The translations under genes and the position numbers were made by a program. 64,000 bases of DNA from Thermoactinomyces intermedius (GTDB lineage Bacteria; Bacillota; Bacilli; Thermoactinomycetales; Thermoactinomycetaceae): NCBI RefSeq assembly GCF_016055025.1, contig NZ_JAECVW010000003.1; one strand, 5' to 3'. Position 1 is the stretch's first letter. Each line of letters starts with the position of its first letter. Shown here piece after piece: positions 40,567 through 49,280 of the stretch. A model generated the notes under the pieces. That model did no database searches, had not been told where the DNA came from, and saw nothing but the letters and a program-made list of their open reading frames with translations.

Positions 40567-42282
40567 TTATGATTTTTGTTCTTGAATGAACCGGCGGACT
40601 TGATCCCCGTCTTTTTGGCTCAACAGTCCCGCCGCCAGTTCTTTGGCTTTTTCCGAATCGGTTTGGCGGACTTTTTGTTTCACTTCCGGAATGGTTCCGG
40701 CACTCATGGACAATTCATGCAACCCGAGCCCGATCAACGCTTCTGTCATGGCGGTGTCTCCCGCCAATTCCCCGCACATGCCGACAACGATTCCTGCTTT
40801 TTCCGCGGCGTCACAGGTCATTTTCACCAGGCGCAACACCGCCGGATGTGCGGCATCATACAGATGAGCCACTTTCTCGTTGCCCCGGTCTGCCGCGAGG
40901 GTGTATTGGGTGAGGTCGTTGGTTCCGATGCTCATGAAATCCACTTCCGGCGCAAGTAAATCCGCATTGATGGCGGCAGCCGGAATTTCCACCATGATGC
41001 CGACCGGAATGTTTTCCGCAAAGGAAATGTCCTCATTTTTCAGTTCATTTTTGCACTCATCCAGCAGCGCTTTGGCTTGGCGGATTTCAGCGAGGTTTTC
41101 GATCATCGGGAACATGATCCACAGATTTCCGTGGACGCTTGCCCGGAGCAGTGCACGCAATTGTGTTTTGAAAATGTCCGGGTTGGAAAGGCAGAAACGG
41201 ATCGCCCGGTGTCCCAGGAACGGGTTTTCTTCTTTGGGCAATTCGGCATACGGCAAGTCTTTGTCACCGCCGATATCCAAAGTCCGGATGACCACGGGAC
41301 GGTCGCCAAACGCTTTCAAAACTTTCGCATAAGCGTCATATTGTTCTTCTTCATCGGGCCAGTGGTCATTTTCCAGATAAAGGAACTCGGTTCTGAACAA
41401 ACCGACCCCTTCGGCATGGTTTTTCAGGGCGATGTCCACATCATTTAAACTTCCGATGTTGGCGAAAACCTGAATCCGTTTTCCATCGGCTGTATAAGCA
41501 TCGGCTTTTGCTTCTTTCAATGCTTGCTCGCGTGCTTCGTTTTGTTTTTTGATCTGTTGGCGGATCGCTGCTTCGGTTTCTTTGTCCGGGTTGATTTGGA
41601 TGGTTCCCTGATCCCCGTCCAACACAATGATGTCGCCGTCTTCAATTTGACGAATGGCCTCACCCAGTCCCAATACCGCCGGAATGCCCAAAGTCCGGGC
41701 CATGATGGCGGCATGGGCGGTTTTGCTTCCGCGTTCGGTTACCATCCCGCTGATTCCTTCCGGAAATTGGGCCGTGTCGGAAGGAGTCAATTCTTCCGCG
41801 ATCACAACATGCCCCGGTTTTAACAAGGAAGGATCAAAAGGTTGTTTGCCGGATAAAATCAACAACAGACGGGTTCCGACATCACGAATGTCATCGGCAC
41901 GGGCTTGCATGTATTCGTCATCGAGCGAAGCCATCAATTGGCTCATTTCATCGGTGACTTCCTGGCAAATGGATTCAGCGTTTTGTTTTTTGCTTTGAAT
42001 CCGGTTTTTCATTTCGCCCGTAAAACCTGGATCGTCCAAAAAGGCAAGATGTGCATCAAAAACAGCGGCCTCTTCGTCACTCATCCGCTGGGAAGCGATC
42101 GAACGCAACTCTTGGATTTGTTCCCTGGCTTTTTCAATCGCTTGATTTAACTTTTCCACTTCAGCATCGGTATCGGAGATGGAGCGTGTTTCCACAACCG
42201 GTTTCTCTTTGCGCCACCAAATGGCCTGTCCGATATTTAACCCCGGTGCAGCCCCCACTCCCTTGATGTGTTGGCTCAACAT
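40567..42282 (-). CDS. ptsI: Phosphoenolpyruvate-protein phosphotransferase (PTS Enzyme I)
   Basis: First PTS step: takes phosphate from PEP on His190 (ERGSKTAHAAIMARTLGIP) and passes it to HPr. The 571-residue protein has the HPr-binding N-terminal domain, the swivelling phospho-His domain, and the C-terminal PEP-binding barrel with GVGLFRTEFLY, FPMIENLAEIRQAK, DFMSIGTNDLTQYTLAADR and the catalytic Cys in GMCGELAGD. It starts 15 nt after ptsH. Together with the IIB gene it seems to belong to an operon with a sigma-54 promoter, unusual for a general PTS gene. Confidence 0.97.
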   Translation of the reverse strand: MLSQHIKGVGAAPGLNIGQAIWWRKEKPVVETRSISDTDAEVEKLNQAIEKAREQIQELRSIASQRMSDEEAAVFDAHLAFLDDPGFTGEMKNRIQSKKQNAESICQEVTDEMSQLMASLDDEYMQARADDIRDVGTRLLLILSGKQPFDPSLLKPGHVVIAEELTPSDTAQFPEGISGMVTERGSKTAHAAIMARTLGIPAVLGLGEAIRQIEDGDIIVLDGDQGTIQINPDKETEAAIRQQIKKQNEAREQALKEAKADAYTADGKRIQVFANIGSLNDVDIALKNHAEGVGLFRTEFLYLENDHWPDEEEQYDAYAKVLKAFGDRPVVIRTLDIGGDKDLPYAELPKEENPFLGHRAIRFCLSNPDIFKTQLRALLRASVHGNLWIMFPMIENLAEIRQAKALLDECKNELKNEDISFAENIPVGIMVEIPAAAINADLLAPEVDFMSIGTNDLTQYTLAADRGNEKVAHLYDAAHPAVLRLVKMTCDAAEKAGIVVGMCGELAGDTAMTEALIGLGLHELSMSAGTIPEVKQKVRQTDSEKAKELAAGLLSQKDGDQVRRFIQEQKS

Positions 42283-42297
42283 GAACCCTCCTTAAAG

Positions 42298-42558
42298 TTA
42301 AGCATTGAGTTGTTCGATAAATTGTGCCAATTGGTTTACGGCTTCTTCAGCGTCTTCTCCTTCAGCCTTAATGACGATTTCGTCATTTTGTTTGGCTGCG
42401 AGCGACATGACCCCCAATAAGCTTTTGGCATCCACTTCTTTTTCATCTTTTACCAATTGGATTTTGCTGGAAAATTTTCCGGCTTCTTTGACCAAAAGTG
42501 CCGCCGGACGGGCATGCAAACCGCTTGGATTGGAAATGGTTACTTTCTTTTGAGCCAT
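42298..42558 (-). CDS. ptsH: Phosphocarrier protein HPr
   Basis: Carries phosphate from Enzyme I to EIIA domains. The 86-residue protein shows His15 in PSGLHARPAA and the regulatory Ser46 in DAKSLLGVM, the target of HPr kinase in low-GC Gram-positives, so it should also act in CcpA-type catabolite control. ATG at 42558 is supported by AAAGGA nine bases upstream; a longer frame to 42585 has no site. It lies 77 nt after the IIB gene and 15 nt before ptsI. Confidence 0.97.
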   Translation of the reverse strand: MAQKKVTISNPSGLHARPAALLVKEAGKFSSKIQLVKDEKEVDAKSLLGVMSLAAKQNDEIVIKAEGEDAEEAVNQLAQFIEQLNA

Positions 42559-42635
42559 GAGACATGTTCCTTTCTTTTTTATCATTTTGGATTTTGACTG
42601 GCATATCGTCTACAAGGTGGAAAGGATGGCAACCT

Positions 42636-42977
42636 TTATTCTGTCCGGTGCAATGACCGGGGAGTGGATAAAAGCGATGCTGCCTGTTTCAGCAATTGAT
42701 CTCCGTTCATCGTGGCAAAAGCAACCGGGTCGACTTGCGCAAACGGTTTTCGATGGGCTTTTGCGACCGGTTCGATCTCGTTCCGGAGATGGCTGATTTG
42801 GGGTTCGATCATGACGAGATCCGCGGATTCGAGATGTTCGCGCCAATCTTTGACACCGACAGCTTTTGCCGTTAAAGCCATCCCCTTTTGGGAAGCTGCT
42901 TCATTGATTTTTTGGCACAATACACTGGAAGTTGCCCCCCAGCTGCAAATGACGAGCAGGCGGATGGTGTGGTTCAT
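42636..42977 (-). CDS. Orphan PTS EIIB, lactose/chitobiose-lichenan type
   Basis: A 113-residue EIIB domain of the Lac family: phospho-Cys11 sits at the end of the first strand in LLVICSWGATSSVLCQKI (usual form C-S-x-G-x-S-T-S), followed by ADLVMIEPQISHL and VDPVAFATMNGDQLL, like cellobiose/chitobiose IIBs. No EIIA or EIIC accompanies it. Being next to a LevR-like activator with PTS regulation domains, and before ptsH and ptsI, it may serve as a signalling phosphocarrier. The ATG at 42977 has CGGAGG six bases upstream; the frame upstream is shadow. It is first behind the sigma-54 promoter. Confidence 0.85.
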   Translation of the reverse strand: MNHTIRLLVICSWGATSSVLCQKINEAASQKGMALTAKAVGVKDWREHLESADLVMIEPQISHLRNEIEPVAKAHRKPFAQVDPVAFATMNGDQLLKQAASLLSTPRSLHRTE

Positions 42978-43055
42978 TTCATTCCTCCGCTTCTTAAAGA
43001 AACGATGTTCCACCTTGGTTTTAGTAATAAAAAATAAATGCCATTTCATTTTAAA

Positions 43056-43071
43056 TGCAAAAAGCATGCCA
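43056..43071 (-). promoter_or_regulatory. Sigma-54 promoter of the IIB-ptsH-ptsI operon
   Basis: TGGCAT-GCTTT-TTGCA on the minus strand, one base from the -24/-12 consensus, with correct spacing. A start near 43045 gives a 68-nt leader to the IIB gene. Confidence 0.78.
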
Positions 43072-43122
43072 AGCAATAAAACAGACGGATTGGAAAGATT
43101 TTTCGCATCGGATGAGATGGGA

Positions 43123-43157
43123 CATCCTTGTGTGCAACGAATTTACACACAAGGATG
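43123..43157. promoter_or_regulatory. 12-bp inverted repeat, probable enhancer site for the LevR-like activator
   Basis: CATCCTTGTGTG, 11-nt spacer, CACACAAGGATG: perfect arms. It lies about 50-85 bp upstream of the sigma-54 promoter and just after the activator gene's stop codon. There is no T run on the minus strand, so it is not a normal terminator. Confidence 0.7.
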
Positions 43158-43164
43158 GAACCGT

Positions 43165-45417
43165 TTAATCGGAAGACGCCGATAAACGGGTCATTTCTTG
43201 TGCCGTCATCGCCGGATATTGAACGGAAAAGACGGATTCCAGTTGGAGCAAAAGGTTTTTCCATAAATAGGATGGTTGTTCCGCCCGGGATTTATGCCTG
43301 CCGCCGTGATTTTGGCGGGCCGTTTGATTGATTTGTTCTTTCAACAGTTGATCGGTGTAAATCGCCAGATGCATCCAGATTCCCAGTTCGCGTTCGGGGG
43401 TCCACTGAAATGTTTCTTGAAACAGTGCGCGATGGTTTTGGATCACATCGATGTATTTTTTGGGATTGAAGTGAGTGACCGTCTCCCGCAATCCTTGTTC
43501 CATCAATGTAAAGAGCCGGTTTTCGGGTTCCGGTTTGGTGTCGCGTTCCAAAGGCGAATCGTCCGGGCGGCTCTTGGATAACAGTTCTTTTAATTTGTCC
43601 CATCCGGCGGGTTGGTACAGTTCCCAAACCGGAATATATGGAATGTCTTTCATTTTGGGGGGGACTGTTCCGACCACGGCGACCAGATGACAGGATTTCG
43701 CCAATTCTTCCAATTCCCCGGATTCGCGTTCAAGCGGATCGATTTGCACCGCACGGATCAACACGTCCTGGTCTTGCTCCGGCAAATGTTGTTTCAGCCA
43801 AAGTTCCAATGAAACCGCCGCTCCTTCGCCCGTTAAACAAACCGTGGCAATCACCCGCGGTTTCGGGTCGGATGAACGGGGTTGATACAACGAGAAGAAA
43901 AGGGAGATTAAATCCAATTCGTCTTTTGGCAAACGGATATCCAACGCTTGTTCCAAAGCGGTTCCAATCTGACCGGCCAGTTCGCGGTAAACCGGTTCAA
44001 TCTTTAACCCGTTCAACGTTTTTTTCGCACGGGGCCCGGGTTGTTCCAAATAAGACTGGATGTGCAGGGCCAGGGCGTTGATCTTCGTGTCGGATATTTT
44101 TTGGGACAGAGGATGGTTCCAATGATCCACACATTGCTTAAGCACTTGCCGGATCGATAAGAACAGGTCTTGATCCCCGGACGGTTGCCGGGTTTTGGCT
44201 GAATGCAAAAGACGGGTGATATATTCATTGACCGTTTCCTGCAGTTGCCGGTTTAATTCCGCTGACGAAATGTTTTGTTTGCTTAATTGTTCTTTGGCTG
44301 CCAGCAGTTCGCGGTAGATGTTGTCCGCTTCGTCTGTTGTTTTTGCTGCCGCTTCTTCGGGTTCCGGATGATCTTTCATTTTGGCTTCGATGGCGGCCGA
44401 GATCCAGCCTTGTTTGCGCAGGTGGGCCGGCAAATCATGCAGTTGGATCACCACTTCTTGTCCGGTACGATTCATATGCCGGAGGAAAGCCCGGGCGCAT
44501 GCAATCTGGATATCGCTTTTTAATTGGCCGATGTTTCCAAAGCAAGGATAAGTCAAAAGCCGCGAGCGGCATTCGGGGGACAGAGAAACGGGAATGTTCA
44601 TCTGTTTCGATTCATCGAGGAGAAATGTTTCAATCAGTTGTTCCCGCACCTGCACAGGACGCTTTCTGAGCGGCGGAATTTCAATTTGCACGGAAAAACG
44701 GCGCTGTAATGTCGGCAATAACGCTTGTTCAGGAGGTTCGGTGGTGGCGCCGATCAGCCGGATGCGGGCAGGGTGTTCCACAGAAGCATCCCCGAGGCGA
44801 CGGTAAAATCCCTGGTCCATCAGGTAAAAAAGCATTTCCTGTCCCGACGGGGGAAGCCGGTGGATTTCATCCAAAAACAAAATGCCGCCATTGGCCCGCT
44901 CCACCAATCCGGACCGGTTTTCCTGCGCACCGGTGTAGGCGCCTTTTTTCACGCCAAACAGTTGGGCCAGAAGCAACTCGGGGTTTTGGGCGTATTCCGC
45001 GCAGTTAAAAGAGACAAACGGCGTGTTTGGCGGAAGGTAATTTTTTTCGATGGCCACTTCGACCAATTTTTTAGCCATATAGGTTTTCCCGACACCGGTT
45101 TCCCCGGTAAACAAAATGGGAAGGCCTTTGGGAGGATATAAAAGGGCCGCCAAGGCATCGTCCAGCAATCCGTCATCTTCAGCCGGTTTCCAGCGCGAGG
45201 TTTCCCGGATTTTGTCCGGGCTGTCCACAGGAAAATATCTCACCGGGCGTCCCGCCTGTTTCCGGGCACGTCCCAGTTTGACCAATTCATTTAAATACCG
45301 GCTGGCAGTGGAACGGTTCAGGCCGGATAGTTTTCCGACTTGTTGTGCCGTCATTCCTTCCGGGTTTTCCAGGCAGGATTGACGGAGAACTTGTTCGATC
45401 CAATCCCGCTTTTTCAT
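43165..45417 (-). CDS. LevR-like sigma-54 activator with PTS regulation domains
   Basis: Transcription activator of about 750 residues. Order: N-terminal winged helix (TAQQVGKLSGLNRSTASRYL), sigma-54 AAA+ domain with Walker A GETGVGKT (about 105-112), FGVKKGAYTGAQ (LevR-type GAYTGA variant of GAFTGA) and Walker B GILFLDEIHRLP; then a first PRD (around VLKQCVDHWNHPLSQKI), an EII-like domain (ATVCLTGEGAAVSLELWL), and a C-terminal PRD (NPKKYIDVIQNHRALF). PTS-dependent phosphorylation of PRD histidines should tune it. Shorter than Bacillus LevR. ATG at 45417 follows GAGGCGG; the open frame to 45657 is not supported. Likely target: the sigma-54 promoter downstream. Confidence 0.9.
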   Translation of the reverse strand: MKKRDWIEQVLRQSCLENPEGMTAQQVGKLSGLNRSTASRYLNELVKLGRARKQAGRPVRYFPVDSPDKIRETSRWKPAEDDGLLDDALAALLYPPKGLPILFTGETGVGKTYMAKKLVEVAIEKNYLPPNTPFVSFNCAEYAQNPELLLAQLFGVKKGAYTGAQENRSGLVERANGGILFLDEIHRLPPSGQEMLFYLMDQGFYRRLGDASVEHPARIRLIGATTEPPEQALLPTLQRRFSVQIEIPPLRKRPVQVREQLIETFLLDESKQMNIPVSLSPECRSRLLTYPCFGNIGQLKSDIQIACARAFLRHMNRTGQEVVIQLHDLPAHLRKQGWISAAIEAKMKDHPEPEEAAAKTTDEADNIYRELLAAKEQLSKQNISSAELNRQLQETVNEYITRLLHSAKTRQPSGDQDLFLSIRQVLKQCVDHWNHPLSQKISDTKINALALHIQSYLEQPGPRAKKTLNGLKIEPVYRELAGQIGTALEQALDIRLPKDELDLISLFFSLYQPRSSDPKPRVIATVCLTGEGAAVSLELWLKQHLPEQDQDVLIRAVQIDPLERESGELEELAKSCHLVAVVGTVPPKMKDIPYIPVWELYQPAGWDKLKELLSKSRPDDSPLERDTKPEPENRLFTLMEQGLRETVTHFNPKKYIDVIQNHRALFQETFQWTPERELGIWMHLAIYTDQLLKEQINQTARQNHGGRHKSRAEQPSYLWKNLLLQLESVFSVQYPAMTAQEMTRLSASSD

Positions 45418-45448
45418 GGTACCGCCTCTTTTTCTCATTCTTCTAAGT

Positions 45449-45477
45449 ATCATACACACTTTGCACACTATTGTCAC
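45449..45477 (-). promoter_or_regulatory. Promoter of the LevR-like gene
   Basis: GTGACA, 17-nt spacer, TATGAT. The spacer holds GTGTG half-sites like those in the arms of the 43123-43157 palindrome, so autoregulation is possible. Confidence 0.65.
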
Positions 45478-45583
45478 CCGAGCGTGTAAAAAAGGCAAGA
45501 AAAAATGGAATCCAAATTTAACCGGACACCGGCAAAACCGGTGATTTTCATCTTTTTCGGGCATCGCCTGGGATGTGATGTTT

Positions 45584-45592
45584 TGGTACAAT
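45584..45592 (+). promoter_or_regulatory. Extended -10 promoter of the carboxypeptidase gene
   Basis: TTGGTACAAT (TGnTACAAT) with no convincing -35 box; a small CACCGG/CCGGTG hairpin lies about 45 bp upstream. Confidence 0.45.
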
Positions 45593-45651
45593 AAACAAAG
45601 ATTGACTGAATCTCCGGACTTTTTGCCCGGCAAACTGGAGGGAAATCGATT

Positions 45652-47154
45652 TTGCATGAAAAATGGGAAGCATTAAAAACAAAGCTGCGCGAAATATATG
45701 ATTTGGAAGCAACGATGGCCATATTAAGCTGGGATCAAAATACATACATGCCCCCGGCTGCAGCAGAAGCAAGAGGACACCAACTGTCCTTGTTGGGGAA
45801 ATTGGTTCATCAGAAAAAAACGGATCCCCGGTTGGGTGAATTACTGGAGGATCTGGAAAAAGAGACGGCTTCTTCATCCTTTGATTCCGATCAGGCAGCC
45901 ATCGTCCGGGTTGCCAAACGGCAATATGAGGAAGCACAAAAAGTTTCAGCAGATTTCATGGCCCGTTTTTACAGGCATATCACCGAAACCACCCAAGTGT
46001 GGCTGGAAGCGCGGGAAGCCAATGATTTTGACAAAGTGGCTCCTTACCTGAAAAAGACGTTGGAACTCAGCTTGGAATATGCCGGCTTTTTTCCGGAAAA
46101 AGAGCATGTGTCCGACCCGTTGATCAACCGTTCGGATTACGGGATGAAAGCGTCGACGCTCCGCAAGTTGTTTCAAGAGCTGCGAAGGGAATTGGTTCCG
46201 TTTGTGGAAGCGGTGACGAAGAAACCGGCTTCGGACCGTTCCTCCTTGGTGCAATCTTATCCGGTACAAAAACAACTGGATTTCAGCAAGGAAATCATTA
46301 AGCAGATGGGATTTGATTTCAACCGCGGGAGAGTGGATTTGTCGGCCCACCCCTTTATGACGCGGTTTGCGGCAGGAGATATCCGTATCACCACCCGTGT
46401 CAATGAGCGGGATATCAGCGAAGCGTTGTTCAGTACGATCCATGAAGCCGGGCATGCACTGTATGAATTGGGGATTCGCCCGGAGTATGACGGAACCCCG
46501 CTTTATGACGGGACTTCTTCCGGGGTTCATGAAAGCCAGTCACGTCTGTGGGAAAATGTGATTGCCAGAAGCCGGGAGTTTTGGACCTATTTTTATCCGC
46601 AATTGCAGGCCACGTTCCCGACCCAGTTGGGAAGGGTGACACTGGAAGAGTTTTACCGGGCCATCAACCATGTGAAGCGGTCGCTGATCCGCACGGAAGC
46701 GGATGAATTGACATACAACCTGCATGTGATCATCCGCTTTGATCTGGAACTGCTCATGCTGGAAGGAAAACTCCGGGTGGAAGATTTGCGTGATGCGTGG
46801 AATGAACGTTATCAGTCCGATCTGGGCATCACTCCTCCCGATGACCGTTCGGGCGTGTTGCAGGACATCCATTGGTATGCGGATTTTATCGGCGGACAGT
46901 TTCAGGGCTATGCGCTTGGAAATATCTTAAGCTGCCAATTTTACGAAGCGGCCTTAAAAGATGCCCCCCACATCCCGGAACAAATTGCACACGGGGACTT
47001 CACCGCTCTCCATTCCTGGCTGAAAGAACAGATCTATCAGCATGGAAGCAAATATACCGCGGACGAATTGATCCGGCGGGCAACCGGATCGGAACTGACC
47101 ATTCAACCCTATCTGGATTATTTAAGAAAAAAATACAGCGAATTGTATTTATAG
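45652..47154 (+). CDS. Carboxypeptidase, peptidase family M32 (Taq type)
   Basis: Cytoplasmic zinc metallocarboxypeptidase of 500 residues that removes C-terminal amino acids. The zinc site HEAGH lies in STIHEAGHALYELGI; the downstream GTSSGVHESQSRLWENVI with third ligand Glu, and DELTYNLHVIIRFDLE, are all M32 signatures. Length is that of the family. TTG start, with CTGGAGGG nine bases upstream; there is no ATG nearby in frame. Monocistronic, with its own terminator. Confidence 0.94.
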   Translation: MHEKWEALKTKLREIYDLEATMAILSWDQNTYMPPAAAEARGHQLSLLGKLVHQKKTDPRLGELLEDLEKETASSSFDSDQAAIVRVAKRQYEEAQKVSADFMARFYRHITETTQVWLEAREANDFDKVAPYLKKTLELSLEYAGFFPEKEHVSDPLINRSDYGMKASTLRKLFQELRRELVPFVEAVTKKPASDRSSLVQSYPVQKQLDFSKEIIKQMGFDFNRGRVDLSAHPFMTRFAAGDIRITTRVNERDISEALFSTIHEAGHALYELGIRPEYDGTPLYDGTSSGVHESQSRLWENVIARSREFWTYFYPQLQATFPTQLGRVTLEEFYRAINHVKRSLIRTEADELTYNLHVIIRFDLELLMLEGKLRVEDLRDAWNERYQSDLGITPPDDRSGVLQDIHWYADFIGGQFQGYALGNILSCQFYEAALKDAPHIPEQIAHGDFTALHSWLKEQIYQHGSKYTADELIRRATGSELTIQPYLDYLRKKYSELYL

Positions 47155-47166
47155 GGCAATTTGACA

Positions 47167-47198
47167 GCAAATGTCCCGGGAGGGCATTTGCTTTTTTT
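47167..47198 (+). terminator. Terminator of the carboxypeptidase gene
   Basis: GCAAATG/CATTTGC stem with an inner CCC/GGG, then TTTTTTT. Confidence 0.9.
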
Positions 47199-47240
47199 CT
47201 TATGAGGAAAAAAGCGGCTGTGGTATACTCATATTATAAA

Positions 47241-47270
47241 TGTAAACTTTGTAATTTAATATGGTTTACA
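47241..47270. promoter_or_regulatory. BirA operator upstream of bioB
   Basis: TGTAAAC, 16-nt spacer, GTTTACA, fitting the Gram-positive biotin repressor site (TTGTnAAC-N14-16-GTTnACAA). It lies about 90 bp before bioB, presumably over the promoter, so biotin should repress the gene. Confidence 0.85.
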
Positions 47271-47358
47271 ATCAAAAAGAAAGAATCGTCCGGACACCGG
47301 TTGATCCGACCGGTCCGGAAAAATGGGTTCATGAATTTTTAAGGAGCAGGAGGTTGCG

Positions 47359-48360
47359 ATGACACTTCATTCTTTCAGCAGCTTGTTCAAGTGGGAAAAG
47401 TTGGCGGATAAGGCACTTCAGGGAGAAACATTGAGCATGGAAGAAGGTCTTTCGGTGTTAAATGCACCGGATGATGAATTATTGCCTTTGCTGCAAGCCA
47501 GCTTTCGTGTCCGGTGCCATTATTTCGGGAAAAAAGTCAAATTAAATATGATCATCAATGCCAAAAGCGGGCTTTGTCCGGAAGATTGCGGTTACTGTTC
47601 GCAATCGATTGTTTCCCAGGCTCCGGTTGAGCGATACAGTTTATTGAAAAAAGAAGATTTGGTCGACGGGGCCAAAGAAGCCATGGAAAGAAAAGCCGGA
47701 ACCTATTGCATTGTGGCAAGCGGGCGCGGACCGACCCGGCGTGAACTGGATGAAGTGGTCCAGGCGGTCCGGGAAATCAAAGAAAAATATCCGCTTAAAA
47801 TTTGTGCTTGTTTGGGAATTTTGAACGAAGACCAAGTCAAACGGTTAAAAGAAGCCGGCGTGGACCGTTACAACCACAACCTGAATACCGGAGAGAAACA
47901 CTATGAAAACATCACCACCACCCATACATATCAAGACCGGGTGGAAACGCTGCAGTTGGTGAAAAAAGGGGGCATCTCCCCTTGTTCCGGCTATATTGTC
48001 GGCATGGGGGAAACCAAGGAACAAGTCGTGGAAATGGCGTTGGCCGTGCGTGAACTGGATGTCGATTCCATCCCGGTGAACTTTTTGAATCCCATCCCCG
48101 GGACCCCTTTGGAAGGGATGAATGAATTAAATCCGCGTTATTGCTTAAAAGTGCTTGCGTTGTTTCGTTTCATTTGTCCACAAAAGGAAATCCGGGTTTC
48201 GGGAGGAAGAGAAGTCAACCTGCGCCATTTGCAAGCATTGTCCCTCTATCCCGCCAATTCCATTTTTGTCGGGGATTATTTGACGACCGAAGGCCAGTCA
48301 GCCCTGTTGGATCATCAGATGATAAGGGATATGGGGTTTGAGGTGGAGGAAGCAGAATAA
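47359..48360 (+). CDS. bioB: Biotin synthase
   Basis: Radical-SAM enzyme that inserts sulfur into dethiobiotin. The 333-residue protein has the cluster motif C-x3-C-x2-C in LCPEDCGYCSQS, then YCIVASGRGPTRRELDEVV, the Asn-rich YNHNLNTGEKHYENI, SGYIVGMGETKEQ and a late Arg-containing RVSGGREVNLR. AAGGAGCAGGAGG precedes the ATG. No other biotin genes adjoin it, which is common in this group. A BirA box upstream predicts biotin control. Confidence 0.96.
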   Translation: MTLHSFSSLFKWEKLADKALQGETLSMEEGLSVLNAPDDELLPLLQASFRVRCHYFGKKVKLNMIINAKSGLCPEDCGYCSQSIVSQAPVERYSLLKKEDLVDGAKEAMERKAGTYCIVASGRGPTRRELDEVVQAVREIKEKYPLKICACLGILNEDQVKRLKEAGVDRYNHNLNTGEKHYENITTTHTYQDRVETLQLVKKGGISPCSGYIVGMGETKEQVVEMALAVRELDVDSIPVNFLNPIPGTPLEGMNELNPRYCLKVLALFRFICPQKEIRVSGGREVNLRHLQALSLYPANSIFVGDYLTTEGQSALLDHQMIRDMGFEVEEAE

Positions 48361-48454
48361 CGAAAATCAAGAAAGAATCGATTGACCCGCTCGCCGTGAG
48401 AAATGTATGGTAAGATGGGAGTGAATTACATAATAACGAAAGGATGGAACGGAT

Positions 48455-49231
48455 TTGTTTAAGAAAATTCTTGCCTCTTTGGGAGTGGGAGCGGCCAAAA
48501 TCGATTTGGTTTTGGATTCCGATGTGGTCACCATGGGTGAAGAGGTTACTGGAAAGGTGTATGTGGAGGGAGGCGAAGTCGAACAGCAAATCGAAGAGCT
48601 GGAAGTCCACTTCAAGCTGGCGTCTTCTTATAAAAAGGACGATGAAATCAAGTATGTCAATGAAACCATTGCAACCATTCCGGTGATTCAGGAAGAATTT
48701 ACGGTTCATCCCGGGGAAAAAAGAGAATTTGACTTCTTTTTTAAATGCCCTGAGCTGCTGCCGGTTTCATCCGTCAATACCCGTTATTATTTCCAATCCA
48801 ATTTGGAAATCATAAGCGGCATTGATGCCAAGGACCGGGACGTTGTCGATGTCCGGCCATCGGGCCTTCTCAAAAACTTCTTGGGCGGATTTGCAAAGCT
48901 GGGCTTTGTTCACTATGGGGAAAGTTATACCGGCCAACGGAACGGGGGCGTGCAAATCATCCAGTTTCATGCCACGGATTGGATGCGCGGCAAATTTGAT
49001 GAAATCGTGTTTCAGTTTAAACCGAAACAGGCGGTCAACAGCGTTCGGGGATTTTTTGAATTGGATAAAAAAACCAAAGGGCTGATCGGCATGCTGGCAG
49101 ATGAGCTGGATCTGGATGAAAAAAAGGGAGCTTTTGAATTCCGTGCGGAAGAACTTTCCTCCGAAGAGGCAGCAGCGGAAACCATTCGCAATTTCATCAT
49201 CAAAAATTCTTCCGGATTAATTACCGGATAA
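48455..49231 (+). CDS. spo0M: Spo0M-like sporulation-control protein
   Basis: Arrestin-fold protein of 258 residues that affects sporulation in Bacillus by an unclear mechanism. The N-terminus FKKILASLGVGAAKIDLVLD and the segments VTMGEEVTGKVYVEGGEVEQQIEEL and TRYYFQSNLEIISGIDAKDRDVVDV are characteristic; the C-terminal part is helical and acidic. TTG start with AGGATGG seven bases upstream. A single-gene unit with a short hairpin behind it. This supports a spore-forming host. Confidence 0.93.
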   Translation: MFKKILASLGVGAAKIDLVLDSDVVTMGEEVTGKVYVEGGEVEQQIEELEVHFKLASSYKKDDEIKYVNETIATIPVIQEEFTVHPGEKREFDFFFKCPELLPVSSVNTRYYFQSNLEIISGIDAKDRDVVDVRPSGLLKNFLGGFAKLGFVHYGESYTGQRNGGVQIIQFHATDWMRGKFDEIVFQFKPKQAVNSVRGFFELDKKTKGLIGMLADELDLDEKKGAFEFRAEELSSEEAAAETIRNFIIKNSSGLITG

Positions 49232-49245
49232 TTTTGGAAATAATA

Positions 49246-49280
49246 ATCCCCTCGATCCTGATGGACGAGGGATATTTATT
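49246..49280 (+). terminator. Probable terminator of spo0M
   Basis: CCCTCG/CGAGGG stem with an 11-nt loop, then ATATTTATTT. Confidence 0.6.

Noticed and set aside
43123..43157. Terminator of the LevR-like gene
   Set aside because: Perfect hairpin but without Us on the minus strand; better explained as an enhancer site.
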